A DNA stretch of 64,000 nucleotides, from contig NZ_CP027228.1 of the NCBI RefSeq assembly GCF_002998925.1, positions 1,751,832-1,815,831 of the forward strand, in the 5' to 3' direction. The notes below the pieces were generated by a model, which saw only the letters and a program-made list of their open reading frames with translations, was not told where the DNA came from and did not search any database. This document shows, one piece after another, positions 1-10,400 of this stretch. Origin of the DNA: Mogibacterium diversum (lineage in GTDB: Bacteria; Bacillota; Clostridia; Peptostreptococcales; Anaerovoracaceae). The position numbers and the translations under genes are program-made. Within the stretch, counting starts at the first letter, position 1, and each line of letters starts with the position of its first letter.

Positions 1-1254
1 GATGCGGATGCTCTATATAGATCAGCTCAGAGACCTAGAGTTGGTAAAAAAGAGCTCTACGACGCAATGCGTAAGATTTATTACTACTGCGAAACGCACA
101 AGGATGAACTCCTGAAGGATTACGGACTCAACGATGCGGGATTCTGGAGAGATTCAGTAGATCACGACCAGGATTATGGATACTATAAAACGATGCAGGA
201 GGCATTTTGGTACTACTCAAATAGCCTGGATGATATAAAAACATATAGTCTGGGCTCTAATGAGTACACCAGGATGAAGACGGCAGTTAGCCACATCCTA
301 TCCGAGAGCAAGAAGGTTTCTGATGCGGAGATGAAATCCGTTAAGGTCAAGACATATATTACAGAGATGACTGGCAAACATTCTCAGCCATACCAGCAGC
401 TGGTTTCGTTCGAGCTGAACAGAACGACTGAAATCAATGTGCTTAAGGTGGACGAGTCAGAGACAGCGCTTAACGGAGCTGTATTCAAGCTTGAGAAGCT
501 TGATGATGCATCATTTACACCTATGTATGTCGGCAGAAACCAGAATATCTCGCAGTTCAAGTTCGAAGGGCTAAGTGCTGGCGAATATCGCCTCACGGAG
601 GAGAAGACGCCGACAGGCTACAAGTCATTAGATGGACCGATTGCCTTTAAGATTGAGGAACAGAACAAAAAGTTCACTATCACGCAGACTTCGACCAATC
701 CACTAGTAACCTTAAGCGGAACTAGTATGACATTTAAAGTTAAGAACGAAAAGCTTAAGACCAGAATTACTGTTAACAAGAAGTGGTTTGATGTTGATGG
801 ACAAGAGGTGCAGCGCTCAGCTGGGTCAATCACCTACAACTTGATGCAGGTTTCGACGAGTGCGAACGGGACGACTTCAGAGAAGGTATATAAGGCTGGA
901 GAGACACTGTCAGCTTCAGATAACTGGACGAAAACCTATACGGATTTACCGGTGTCAGGAAAATCGGACAATGGCGATGACGTTACTTACGGTTACTACG
1001 TAGTTGAGACGGCCGTGCCAGATTACGGTACTAGCTACAGCAATAGTAACGGTGCAGAAGTTCAGACGCCAAAGGATGCAGCGGTTTCATCAGGAACTAT
1101 TACAATCAAAAATACTGAGAATATGAGGTTCCTACTACCTGAGACTGGCGGTCTTGGGAGAACCGTACTGTATATCGCAGGGGTGATACTCGTGCTTATA
1201 TCGGCAGGGGTGATTATCACTAGGAAGAATCGTGTAAAGAACGGTACGAAATAA
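1..1254 (+). CDS. Sortase-anchored surface adhesin, 3' part (5' end outside window)
   Basis: The frame is open from base 1, so this is the C-terminal part of a larger cell-wall protein; the first internal ATG is at 67. The visible protein begins with a segment containing FWYYSNS and YQQLVSFE, which resembles the end of a thioester domain as found in pilus-tip adhesins (tentative). Two Cna_B/SpaA-like beta-sandwich domains follow; the first carries the GLSAGEYRLTEEKTPTGY signature. It ends with LPETGG (bases 1135-1152), a hydrophobic helix and a basic tail RKNRVKNGTK, a classical sorting signal. This is the only adhesin here with a canonical LPxTG ending in G rather than D. The likely role is adhesion after covalent attachment to peptidoglycan. 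A terminator follows directly. Confident as a surface protein; the ligand is unknown. Confidence 0.88.
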   Translation, partial: DADALYRSAQRPRVGKKELYDAMRKIYYYCETHKDELLKDYGLNDAGFWRDSVDHDQDYGYYKTMQEAFWYYSNSLDDIKTYSLGSNEYTRMKTAVSHILSESKKVSDAEMKSVKVKTYITEMTGKHSQPYQQLVSFELNRTTEINVLKVDESETALNGAVFKLEKLDDASFTPMYVGRNQNISQFKFEGLSAGEYRLTEEKTPTGYKSLDGPIAFKIEEQNKKFTITQTSTNPLVTLSGTSMTFKVKNEKLKTRITVNKKWFDVDGQEVQRSAGSITYNLMQVSTSANGTTSEKVYKAGETLSASDNWTKTYTDLPVSGKSDNGDDVTYGYYVVETAVPDYGTSYSNSNGAEVQTPKDAAVSSGTITIKNTENMRFLLPETGGLGRTVLYIAGVILVLISAGVIITRKNRVKNGTK

Positions 1255-1261
1255 GAAGCTA

Positions 1262-1296
1262 GAGAGCGACTGCTTTATGTGGTTGCTCTCTTTTTT
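1262..1296 (+). terminator. Intrinsic terminator after the first adhesin
   Basis: The 9-bp arms GAGAGCGAC (1262-1270) and GTTGCTCTC (1282-1290), with one G-T pair, are followed by six T. It closes the transcript of the partial adhesin. Confidence 0.85.
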
Positions 1297-1401
1297 ATTG
1301 GACTGCTAAAAAAACAAAAACATTAAAAAAACAAGGTTAAAAAACAAAGAAAAGTTGTAGTAAATACCAATTATATCGATTTTGCAATATTAAGTAGCGT
1401 A

Positions 1402-1438
1402 TATGCAATTTGCATAATAGTGGACTTTCGTGTAAAAT
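1402..1438 (+). promoter_or_regulatory. Promoter and palindrome upstream of the amber-split adhesin
   Basis: A -35 TTGCAT (1410-1415) lies 17 bp from TAAAAT (1433-1438), which is preceded by an extended TG at 1431-1432. The -35 is overlapped by a 15-bp palindrome, TATGCAA-T-TTGCATA (1402-1416), that could be an operator. The leader to the start codon would be about 130 nt. The rest of the 322-bp gap 1255-1576 holds the upstream terminator and an AT-rich leader; I see nothing else in it. No transcription data support this. Confidence 0.5.
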
Positions 1439-1576
1439 AAACGAAATTAGTTAAGAATTACTTATATGATGCAGTAGTGCGTTATATAGAGGGTTTTTGC
1501 ATTATATCGTTAAAAGCTACGCTGTGCATTTTGGTGCATGTGCAGCTTAAGATAAGTGTATTTATAAGGAGGGATT

Positions 1577-2821
1577 ATGAAGGCAATTAGAAACAAAGCG
1601 CTGTCTATACTGTGCTTGATGGCCATGATTATCACAACTGTGATATCTGGTATTCCATCAGTAAATGCGGCGGCTTCAGGTGCGTCATCTGGAACCAGTG
1701 CGTCAGTTTTCTCTGACACGATTAATTTTGGTCAGAGCGGTTCACTTACGCTAAACCTAAAGCCTACCTCGCCTACGACAGTAAGGACAGAAACTAATAT
1801 CACTACAGGAATTGAAATCGATGCGACGGCGCTGACGAAGCCAGTCGAGGGCTTGTATCTCGAGATTGAAGTGCCGACAAAGCAGACATCGAAGAATCAG
1901 AACGATACCAACAATATCGCTGAAGGGACGTACTTGGATAACTTCGCGACACCAGCTGCCAAGACGCAGCCTATTATCAAGTCAGAAGAGACAATCGTGA
2001 CTAACGATGGGAAGACTATTAAGCGAATTTATCTGAACAAGATAGACAACACGGTAAGATTGCAGCTTCCATATGTAATGAGCTTTGCAGACAAGACTAC
2101 ACCTAGTGATTTTAAGCTTAAGCCAGTGGTTCGCATGTATAGTGCTGATGGCACTAAGCTTTCTACACTTGAGGATAAGACTTATGGTGTTACTTATCCA
2201 AAGCCATGGCTCATGAAGATAGTTGCGGGAGAAGAGACTGACGATCAACTCGTATACGGTGGTACATCTAGCAGGACGAATCCTTCGTCTATTTCAGAAG
2301 ATGGGGCATCGGATATTAACTACAACTTTAAATTGTATCAAGATTACAGAGCATATCGCTCAATTATAATCACTGATAAGCTTCCGACATATGTTGATAG
2401 CGCAGGCAATACAAGGACTGCAAAGTTTGATCCGGCAAAGAACCCTAACTGGACTCTAAGCGCCGACGGTAAGACGGTTACTCTAAGATTCGACATACCT
2501 ACGGGTGTTAGGGATTTGCGCGATTACATCAGGGATAATCTGCCAGCTTATTCAAATCTCAAGCTGTCATTCCCAGGTGCAAAGTACATGAATGGATCTA
2601 ATAGAGTAAACTTTACGAACACTGCAGAGATGCAGGGAATTCCATTTAACCCGGGCACAGCTGAGGCTACTGTCGGGAAAGTCGCTGGAAATGAACATAA
2701 TTTTGACGATGATACGAAGCGTTTCCGCTTAGCAGGTGATGACTACAACGGCGATGGAATGCTCGGAAAGAAAGGGCCGCTTACCATTCCGTTCGATAAG
2801 AACAGTCTCGCGGTAAGATAG
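1577..2821 (+). CDS. N-terminal fragment of split adhesin (secreted, no anchor)
   Basis: This 414-residue product starts with a Sec signal peptide (basic MKAIRNK, hydrophobic core, cleavage near VNAAA around residue 32). Beta-rich sequence follows that resembles the ligand-binding A-region folds of Gram-positive adhesins: a repeated '...ITDKLPTYVDS...' element typical of isopeptide-forming adhesin repeats sits near residue 270. It stops at the TAG after NSLAVR. If made alone it would be released from the cell because the sorting signal lies downstream. The ribosome site AAGGAGG lies 7 bases before the ATG. Confidence 0.7.
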   Translation: MKAIRNKALSILCLMAMIITTVISGIPSVNAAASGASSGTSASVFSDTINFGQSGSLTLNLKPTSPTTVRTETNITTGIEIDATALTKPVEGLYLEIEVPTKQTSKNQNDTNNIAEGTYLDNFATPAAKTQPIIKSEETIVTNDGKTIKRIYLNKIDNTVRLQLPYVMSFADKTTPSDFKLKPVVRMYSADGTKLSTLEDKTYGVTYPKPWLMKIVAGEETDDQLVYGGTSSRTNPSSISEDGASDINYNFKLYQDYRAYRSIIITDKLPTYVDSAGNTRTAKFDPAKNPNWTLSADGKTVTLRFDIPTGVRDLRDYIRDNLPAYSNLKLSFPGAKYMNGSNRVNFTNTAEMQGIPFNPGTAEATVGKVAGNEHNFDDDTKRFRLAGDDYNGDGMLGKKGPLTIPFDKNSLAVR

Positions 2822-2917
2822 CTGGAATATGCTATCAAGCTGGTTAACAAGCTCGATAGACCGCTTACAGACATTGAAATTTATGAGGACGTTCAGAACA
2901 CTGGCGGTCGTCTATTT

Positions 2918-5611
2918 ATGACGATGATAACTGGAAACCTCGTAGGTGTAGGGTCGAGAGCAAACCTCAATCTCTCACAGCTAGAGCTAAGAGGCTATAA
3001 AGCTGACGGAACGTACGACGTTATTCCACTTACTAACAATGGTGCAGCGTGGCTATTTAAAGGCGAGGTAAATGCTGACAGCAAGGAAAAGCTACAGTCA
3101 TACCTTGATCAGATTAATCAGGGCACATTAGATCCTGCAAATGCTGGTGCAGTTGATCCTAAGTACAAGAGAGTGGGTCTATACCTCAAGGATTTCACAC
3201 TCGCACCTTCGGCAAACTTAGAGTTTAACCTCAAGATGATGTTTATCAATCCTTTTGGGGAAACCTATAACGATAGACCTATCAACAATACGGTTAAGGC
3301 TGATGTCAACAGGGTTAACGAAGATGGCTCCAAGACGAAGATGGATCTGTCTGGTAGCTGGAACTCGTACTTTACTCCTTTCACCGAGAAGGTGTGGTTA
3401 GGTAAGGAAACTCGCAATCAGAGGGTGGGGATGCCAAACGAGAGATTCACTGCCAGGGTAGGTTTTAGGCTTGATACACTCTCTGGAGCGCGCTACCTTA
3501 AGAATCCAACATTCGTTGACCTACTGCCAACCGGTGTTTCGTATGATCAGCTTACACATGTTGACCCGATAGTTGGTTCGAAACCAGTTCAGTCGGTGGA
3601 GTTCATTAAGAACTATAACGAGACTGGCCGCGATGCGGTTAAAATTGTTCTACCTTCAGGCTACGTATATGAATATGCGAATATGTCTTATGATATTGTC
3701 GATCTATATGTCAACAATGACGTAATACCTAGCAAGGCGGAGAATGATCAGTTAAATAATAATAATGATGTTTATTTCTACGCCGATAACTGGACAAAGG
3801 GAACGCCAGCAGATTTCGCTGGTCTCTATAATACGAACAACTTCGTAAAAGACACACTAGACATCAATATAAATGGTGTCGTGGATGAGACTATACTAAA
3901 GGCAACTGCCAAGGTTCTGGGTAACAACGTAGAGAGTATTCAGTCGGACAAGCACATAAGAAGCCTCGAGCCTAATACTCCAGGCGGTGCTGCTGTATAC
4001 GGAAGAGCATTTACAAGAAATACTATCTCGACAGATTTTGCCGATGTGACAAACACGAGCGGATTATTCCAGTATCGCCTAAGTGTTCGTAACTATTACA
4101 ACATGGCGATGGATAAAATCCTCATGTATGACGTGTTCCCACATGTAGGCGATGGCAGAAATTCTGCATTTAGCAACACCCTTCAGGGACCACTCGAGCT
4201 AAAGATCGGTTCTACAGATGTAAGCGATAAGTACGATATATATTACCGTACGGATAGATACCCTGATAGAACGGACAAAAACGAGCTAAATAGCTCTGCT
4301 TGGACTAAGAACCCTGGGGACTACACCAAGGTTAAGGCTATCAAGATTGTAGGTAAGAATGGTACGACTTTGGAGCCGTACACAGTTCTGTCTGCATATC
4401 TCACGATGAAGGCACCAACTTATGATCCTAAGCTATCAGAGGCTGTTGCTAACAACACATTCAGTGTTATATATAACGACGAAGTAAAGCTTCGTGAGAC
4501 CGATGTTGTTTCTAACAAGCTGATTGATAAGATGGATGTTGAAGCAACTAAGAAGTGGGTTGATACTGAGGGCAATGAAATTGCAACTCCGGATGTTAAC
4601 GAAATTACGGTAAAACTCTTTGCCAATGGCGAAGATACTGGTAAGACCGCTAAGCTGACAGCAGCGAATAACTGGAAAGCAAAGTTCACACAGCTTCGCC
4701 AGTACACCGTAGTTCAGAATAATGATGGCACTACAACTAAGACACCAATCGTTTATACGGTGAAGGAAGCTAACCAGAACGGAAATAACAAAGTAACATA
4801 TAGTGGCAAGACATATGACGTTACAGCTAATTCTGTTCAGGTAAACCCAGCTTCGCCAACAGAGCAGTTAGGCATCACCATCACCAATACGATGGAGCAG
4901 GAGAAGGTAGAAGTTTCAGGAACTAAGACATGGGATGATAACTTCAACCAGGATGGCAAGCGTCCGACATCAATCAAGGTGAACCTACTTGCTAATGGCT
5001 CAAAGGTGCAGGAAAAGACTGTGAACGCTGACAGCAACTGGACATATACATTTGCAAACCTACCTAAGTACAAGTCAGGACAGGAGATTACATACACAGT
5101 TACAGAGGAAGCTGTAGATGGATATACGGCTACAATAAATGGCTATGACATCAGTAATAAGCATAAGCCAGAGTATATTGATATCCCTGTAGAGAAGGTT
5201 TGGGTGAACGATAACAGTGTAATCAGCAGCCGTCCTAACAAGATCCATGTAAAGCTTTATGCTAACGATGAGATGATTGAGGAGCGCGATATCAAGGCAG
5301 CTGATAACTGGAAGCATACATTTGCAAACCTACCTAAGTACAAAGGTGGCAAGGAGATTAAGTATGCTATAAAGGAAGATGCTGTAGGTGGATACACCAC
5401 TAAGGTTACCGGAGATTCAGCTGGCTTTGTGATCACTAACACGTATGAGCCAGAGAAGCCAAACGTGCCAAAGACACCAGATAAGCCTAAGAAGACAGGA
5501 CTACCTAAGACTGGAGATAGCGCAATACTAGTATTCTATGCAGGTGTGCTTCTACTTGCACTCGCAGGGCTAGCACTTTTAATCAGAATGAGAAAGAAAA
5601 TAAGTGAATAA
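2918..5611 (+). CDS. C-terminal fragment of split adhesin with three Cna_B repeats and LPKTGD
   Basis: The frame is open from the base after the TAG (2822); the first ATG is at 2918 and has no convincing ribosome site or signal peptide, so independent translation is doubtful. In full-protein numbering it carries adhesin beta-domains to about residue 980. Three Cna_B domains then start near residues 987, 1111 and 1202, each with the KxW...VKLxAxG...W...F..LP.Y pattern. A proline/lysine spacer, LPKTGD near residue 1309, a hydrophobic helix and RMRKK complete a sorting signal. A 28-bp stretch is identical between Cna_B copies 2 and 3, a sign of recent repeat exchange. Confidence 0.7.
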   Translation: MTMITGNLVGVGSRANLNLSQLELRGYKADGTYDVIPLTNNGAAWLFKGEVNADSKEKLQSYLDQINQGTLDPANAGAVDPKYKRVGLYLKDFTLAPSANLEFNLKMMFINPFGETYNDRPINNTVKADVNRVNEDGSKTKMDLSGSWNSYFTPFTEKVWLGKETRNQRVGMPNERFTARVGFRLDTLSGARYLKNPTFVDLLPTGVSYDQLTHVDPIVGSKPVQSVEFIKNYNETGRDAVKIVLPSGYVYEYANMSYDIVDLYVNNDVIPSKAENDQLNNNNDVYFYADNWTKGTPADFAGLYNTNNFVKDTLDININGVVDETILKATAKVLGNNVESIQSDKHIRSLEPNTPGGAAVYGRAFTRNTISTDFADVTNTSGLFQYRLSVRNYYNMAMDKILMYDVFPHVGDGRNSAFSNTLQGPLELKIGSTDVSDKYDIYYRTDRYPDRTDKNELNSSAWTKNPGDYTKVKAIKIVGKNGTTLEPYTVLSAYLTMKAPTYDPKLSEAVANNTFSVIYNDEVKLRETDVVSNKLIDKMDVEATKKWVDTEGNEIATPDVNEITVKLFANGEDTGKTAKLTAANNWKAKFTQLRQYTVVQNNDGTTTKTPIVYTVKEANQNGNNKVTYSGKTYDVTANSVQVNPASPTEQLGITITNTMEQEKVEVSGTKTWDDNFNQDGKRPTSIKVNLLANGSKVQEKTVNADSNWTYTFANLPKYKSGQEITYTVTEEAVDGYTATINGYDISNKHKPEYIDIPVEKVWVNDNSVISSRPNKIHVKLYANDEMIEERDIKAADNWKHTFANLPKYKGGKEIKYAIKEDAVGGYTTKVTGDSAGFVITNTYEPEKPNVPKTPDKPKKTGLPKTGDSAILVFYAGVLLLALAGLALLIRMRKKISE

Positions 5612-5656
5612 TTATCAGTTTTGAGGTTTAATGTCTTGTGTATTAATTAAGAAATC

Positions 5657-5699
5657 GAGCATGATTGATTACTAAAATTGTCAATCGTGCTCTTTTTTT
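5657..5699 (+). terminator. Intrinsic terminator after split adhesin
   Basis: The 12-bp arms GAGCATGATTGA (5657-5668) and TCAATCGTGCTC (5681-5692), with one G-T pair, are followed by seven T. Confidence 0.88.
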
Positions 5700-5729
5700 G
5701 TGCAAAGTGAAAGATATAAAGATATGATA

Positions 5730-5758
5730 TTGAAATAAATATACATAATTGGTAAACT
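5730..5758 (+). promoter_or_regulatory. Promoter of the 473-residue adhesin
   Basis: TTGAAA (5730-5735) and TAAACT (5753-5758) are separated by 17 bp, about 50 bases before the start codon. The architecture matches the promoters proposed for the neighbouring adhesins at 1410 and 7399. Confidence 0.5.
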
Positions 5759-5807
5759 TAACAGGAGTTAGGAAATTAGCGTGTAAATAATTGCAAAGGA
5801 AAGGATT

Positions 5808-7229
5808 ATGAAAAGAGTAAGAGATTTTATTGGATATCTACTATCTCTAGTTATGATAGTAGGACTCATGCTGCCTTTGGCGAGCATGGATGTAAACGCT
5901 GCTACACCTAGAGAGGTGACAGCACGTGTAACTAAATTTACTATTCAGAATATTGCTGGAACAGACAAGAATAGTGTATATAAGGGAGATACATTCTTCC
6001 TAGCTATGGAGTGGGATGCTAGTGCTAATGGCGCTAATATGCGTGCAGGTGATTATTTCGATATCAAACTGCCTGATCAGGTGTTCTATCCAAACGGCGC
6101 AGCGGCACTAGACTTCGATATATACGATTTAAATGGTAATACAGTGGTTGGAAGGGCTCACATTACACCGGGCGCAAACAACCGCGGCGGAAAAGTCAGA
6201 ATCACGTTCAACAATTGGGTGAACGGAAGAGAAGATGTAAAGGGCAAGATTAGTATAACCGCAAAACTTGAACTAAGCCAGATTACTATAGATTCAAACA
6301 ACACGCTAGTTGTTACGGTTGGCTCTCAGGTCTATCCAGTGACTATACGCGTTGATGGCCCTGGAATACTTCCACCTGAGGTTCTAGGTAAGTGGGGTAG
6401 TGCAGCAGCAAGTGCCAATGAAGCTAACTGGGTTGTACGTATAAATCACAAGAAAGACACGCTGACTAACCTTGTAATTTCCGACAAACTCACCGATGGT
6501 CGAGGCGACGAGACATATATACCTGGAAGCTTTGTTTTGACAGAGACCACTATAGATGCAAGGGGATATGAGCATGGTACCCCAACAGTCGTTAATCTGA
6601 CAGGAAAGCTCAACCTCGCTGCAGACGGAAGATCGTTCAGTATAAGGATGGGAAATGTTGCTCAGAAGCAGTACATACTCACCTACCGTTCGACTTATCA
6701 CCCTGGTACGCTACTCAAGAACCTGGCGCAGCTCGTTTCTAGTGAACAGAGCACACAAATCGTTTCTAACTACAAGGTTATGGATTCATCGGGAGATGCT
6801 AGCGGAATCTACTCCAAGACGACTGTAAAGGTTGAGAAGAAGTGGGTTGGCAAGGCAAAGGATTCCGTAACTGTCAAGCTGTATGCAGACGGTGCAGATA
6901 CTGGAAAGTCAGTAGTTCTAAATGCAGCAAATCAGTGGAAGGGCGAGTTCACAAATGTACGCAAGTACAATGACGATGGCGATAGGATTGAGTATACCGT
7001 TAAAGAGGCAGACGTCTCGGGATATACAGCAAAGGTCACTGGAACACAGGAAGACGGATTTACAGTGACAAACACAGAGATTCCACCATCGACTCCAGGT
7101 CCTAAGACACCAAAGAGCAGACTTACACCTAAGACTGGAGACAGCAATGGTATCGGAATGTATGGACTGATTTTACTATCGGCTATTACGGTTACAGGCG
7201 GACTGCTTATGAGAAGAAAGAGTCTCTAG
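5808..7229 (+). CDS. Cell-wall adhesin with collagen-binding-like A region and one Cna_B repeat
   Basis: This 473-residue protein has a signal peptide (cleavage near VNAAT, about residue 32). A two-subdomain A region follows; its segment GDTFFLAMEWDAS...GDYFDIKLPDQV is typical of the DE-variant immunoglobulin folds of Cna/SdrG-type adhesins. One Cna_B domain starts near residue 339 (KVEKKWV...VKLYADGADTGK). The end is TPKTGD (about residue 440), a hydrophobic helix and MRRKSL. The Leu of LPxTG is replaced, the motif reading LTPKTGD. It is the smallest adhesin of the island and a single-gene unit between its own promoter and terminator. The ligand is unknown; collagen or fibrinogen binding would be guesswork. 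Confidence 0.87.
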   Translation: MKRVRDFIGYLLSLVMIVGLMLPLASMDVNAATPREVTARVTKFTIQNIAGTDKNSVYKGDTFFLAMEWDASANGANMRAGDYFDIKLPDQVFYPNGAAALDFDIYDLNGNTVVGRAHITPGANNRGGKVRITFNNWVNGREDVKGKISITAKLELSQITIDSNNTLVVTVGSQVYPVTIRVDGPGILPPEVLGKWGSAAASANEANWVVRINHKKDTLTNLVISDKLTDGRGDETYIPGSFVLTETTIDARGYEHGTPTVVNLTGKLNLAADGRSFSIRMGNVAQKQYILTYRSTYHPGTLLKNLAQLVSSEQSTQIVSNYKVMDSSGDASGIYSKTTVKVEKKWVGKAKDSVTVKLYADGADTGKSVVLNAANQWKGEFTNVRKYNDDGDRIEYTVKEADVSGYTAKVTGTQEDGFTVTNTEIPPSTPGPKTPKSRLTPKTGDSNGIGMYGLILLSAITVTGGLLMRRKSL

Positions 7230-7276
7230 GTTCACGATAACTATCAGATAACATTGTATTTTTTTAGAACAATATA

Positions 7277-7308
7277 AAAAGGGCGGTGCTATTTGGCACC
7301 GTCCTTTT
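7277..7308 (+). terminator. Intrinsic terminator
   Basis: The 13-bp arms AAAAGGGCGGTGC and GCACCGTCCTTTT surround a TATTTG loop. The flanking A and T tracts would let it work in both directions. Confidence 0.85.
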
Positions 7309-7398
7309 CTAGTGTCTAAAATCGCTGCAGTTATAGATGCTAGAATTATCAACAGATTTAAGCCTTGGGAATATAAATTAAACCGAAAAAGTCTAAAA

Positions 7399-7427
7399 TT
7401 GAATAAATATGCGAATAATGATAAAAT
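7399..7427 (+). promoter_or_regulatory. Promoter of the 1289-residue adhesin
   Basis: TTGAAT (7399-7404) and TAAAAT (7422-7427) are spaced by 17 bp. An AAAGGAGG ribosome site precedes the ATG at 7465. Confidence 0.5.
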
Positions 7428-7464
7428 ATGTTGATTATGTGCATGTTTTGTAAAAGGAGGACAT

Positions 7465-10400
7465 ATGAGTAAAACTATCTCAAAGATGCTATCTTGCGTA
7501 CTTGCATTGATGGTAGTTATTACGGGCGTAGTACCGAGCATAGGCGAAGTCAGTGCAGCGACTACAGACCTCAAAATCACTTCGGTTAAGGTTGTAAATA
7601 CCGAAACTGGAGCTGTTGTTGCGGATCTTATGGCTGGCCAGAAGCCTAAACTAAATGTCGGAACGACGTATTCTCTAGACGTGGATTACAATATTCCGCA
7701 GGAGTTACGAAATTCCGATACGTATTTTACTGCAACACTTGGAAATGGGCTTTATTTCAAGTCGTTACCGGGTGCTACATTTACACAGGGACCGATTACA
7801 GCAACTGGCTTTGAAGAACTTGTAAAGACACCGACAGGTACGGGAACATCACCATACAATTATCCGACGGCTGGTTCAAGTAAAGCGCGCTCAGGGGAGG
7901 TTACGTATAAGACTAAGAAGGGTCTTGATGCAGCAGCTTCTCACAAAGAGATGATTTTTACAGTCGATGAGGCGTATGTCAATCAGGATAAGAACCAGGT
8001 TTTAGCTGATGATATCAAGGTTAGGGTTGGTACGAGCACAACAAATGCGACTGATTCGAAGTCATATGATGTGATTGCGGCGGATGAATTTACATATGCG
8101 TACTGGAATGACCAGAGCTCAGAGGTTATTTCGAAGGGGAACACCACTTCGATTATCCAGACGTCAACGTCTTTTTCGCATCAATGGCAGAATATCAGCG
8201 ATAAAGCATTGACGAAAGCGAACAGCAAGACGACGGTCGAAATAGTATATCCTAAGGATGTTGAGCTCGTCGGGCTCGAAGAGACAGGTCTCTATCATGC
8301 AAACGGAACTGTTGAATCGACTACGATTGTGGGAGATAACAAAGTTTCCGTAGTGTCATGGAATGAACCTGGCTCATATAGCGGCGGACTTACATTCAAG
8401 CCGCACATCAAGGTTGACGCAAACAGCACGCGTGCAAATGGAAGTTCTTTTAACGTGCAGATTAAGAATTTACATAAGACCGTGTGGAATGATACGCAAA
8501 ATGCAGGCAGGACTAGCAAGAACAACGTGGCTAATCTCACAGTTCAGCTTATCGATGGATCTGATCCAGAATCCATAAAGAGCAGAACTACCGTTCAGAG
8601 TGCTCCAAACTGGTCATACAAGAAGAATGATTCTTACAATGTAAGATTGGGATCGCTTCTCATCAAGAATGATCTTGCTATTCCATCTCGCAAGGCTAAG
8701 ACTATCGAGATGAAGCTAGATACTACTAATAAGGCTATCATCAGAGGTGTGACTATTCCTTATAAAGCAGGAATGACGTATGGACCTATTCACTGGACTG
8801 CTTCTGATGGAACTAGCGGTACTGCTGATCCTAGCATCCTCGAGACATCCGGAGGGGTATCTGCGCTTATCAAGAATACTAAGCTAGGGCTCGATATCAA
8901 TACATCGATTAAGTCGATTAAGGTAGATATCGGCAAGCTTCCAGCTGGATATGACGGCATTAGACCTAACGAGGATCTCCTAGATGGCAACAAACTTGGA
9001 CCTGGCGAGTTTTACGGATGGAGCTACATACCAGCAGGAGTTTTCGGAACTTGGAAGAAGGGTGAGAAGGACGATGTAATAAGCACGATTAGCTTTTACA
9101 ACTCTGACGAAACACCTACCGCAGCAGATACGGTTACAACTAAGGCAACTAGCAGAGCTCCTGAAGTTCTAAACGGCGTTGGAAACATAAACAAGACGCA
9201 GGTACTCGGAGGCGATGAGTTCAAGATAACTGGCCGCATCAACGATGCTAACTGGGATTGGAACCCGCTTCAGGAACCAGTGCTATATGTGATGATGCCA
9301 GAGGGCTTCAACTACAAGGATTTAACCATTACTAATGGTACCCTCGGAAGTCCTAAGTATGTAGGTGAATATAGAGATGTGAACGGAACACCTGTTAGGG
9401 TGTGGAAGTACAATGTGGATATCGGCAGTGAGACTAGAGGTCAGTATCAACCAGACTTCTCGATCAAGTCGATGAACATGAGCATGACCGTCACACCTAA
9501 TGAAAATGCTGCAAAGGGAACTTACCATATCAATGATTTCTTTGCATTTACCACCAAAGACTTCAAGGAAATCGATGCTGTGATTAAGCCTGAGAAGTGG
9601 GATAGAAGCAACTGGTCGACTAACAACAGCAGATATGCAAAGACGGAGAATGGCAAGGCAAAGAGCGTATTTGACAGCAAGGTAAATTCCGGAGAGTTCA
9701 TGGTATCGCTATCAGAAGGTCCTGGAGTTACAGTGCAGCAGGCAGCTGCAGTGCGAGGTGACTCAAAGCTTCTTGTCGAGGATAAAACTACTGGCGAGAA
9801 CAAAGAGTATAAGTATGATCCGACTAGTGCAGAGACTAAGACGGATACTACGCCAGTACTCAAGAGAGGCGATAAGGCGACGCTGAGAGTTACTCTTAGA
9901 AATAATGCTGCTCAAGGACTAGATCATGCGAATGTATTCGTGCCACTACTTAAGAAGGATGCAAACTACGGACAGAGCTTTAATCCAGAGGGCAAGAGCA
10001 ATGTGCCACTCAAACTAGACTCTGTAAATGTTTCACCTAACTTCCGAGTGGAATACATCAAGCTTCACCCTGGTAAGACATATAATGTCAATAAGGCGCC
10101 AAGCGCTTCAGATTACGACGTAGTAACTGATCCAGCGGATGCGGATATGGTTCATCTAGTTTCGACTAAACCTTTGGCGGAAGGTGACGGCGGCTCGATA
10201 GATGTTGTATATAAGGTAGCATCCGATCTGTCCTATGACTATAACGAGAAGATTGACGTTCTATCGCCGGTACTCGATTACGATATCAGCGGTAATAAAT
10301 CAATTACTACGCTCGCAGCATCGGCTATCACAGTTTCTATTCCAGAGCCTGAGAAGGTAGAGGTTTCAGGAACTAAGACATGGGTTGATGCAAATGACCA

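Larger units (their letters stand above)
1577..5611 (+). pseudogene. Large Cna_B adhesin interrupted by an in-frame TAG
   Basis: One reading frame of 1345 codons runs from the ATG at 1577 (ribosome site AAGGAGG) to the stop at 5609-5611. It is broken only at codon 415 by TAG (2819-2821). Both halves are in the same frame, and the sequence after TAG (LEYAIKLVNKLD...) continues without loss, so this is a nonsense codon, not a frameshift. The first half carries the signal peptide and the second half carries the sorting signal, so neither half alone makes a wall-anchored protein. Possible explanations are a recent nonsense mutation, suppressor read-through, or a sequencing error. TAG is used as a normal stop in many genes here, so genetic-code reassignment is not supported. 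Confidence 0.75.

Noticed and set aside
2819..2821. Frameshift or reassigned TAG (pyrrolysine or alternative code) in the split adhesin
   Set aside because: Both halves are in the same frame, so no shift is needed. Many intact genes here end in TAG, so reassignment is not supported.
7176..7580. Minus-strand open frame of 134 codons
   Set aside because: It covers the end of one adhesin, a terminator and the start of the next. It has no ribosome site and a composition explained by the genes opposite.
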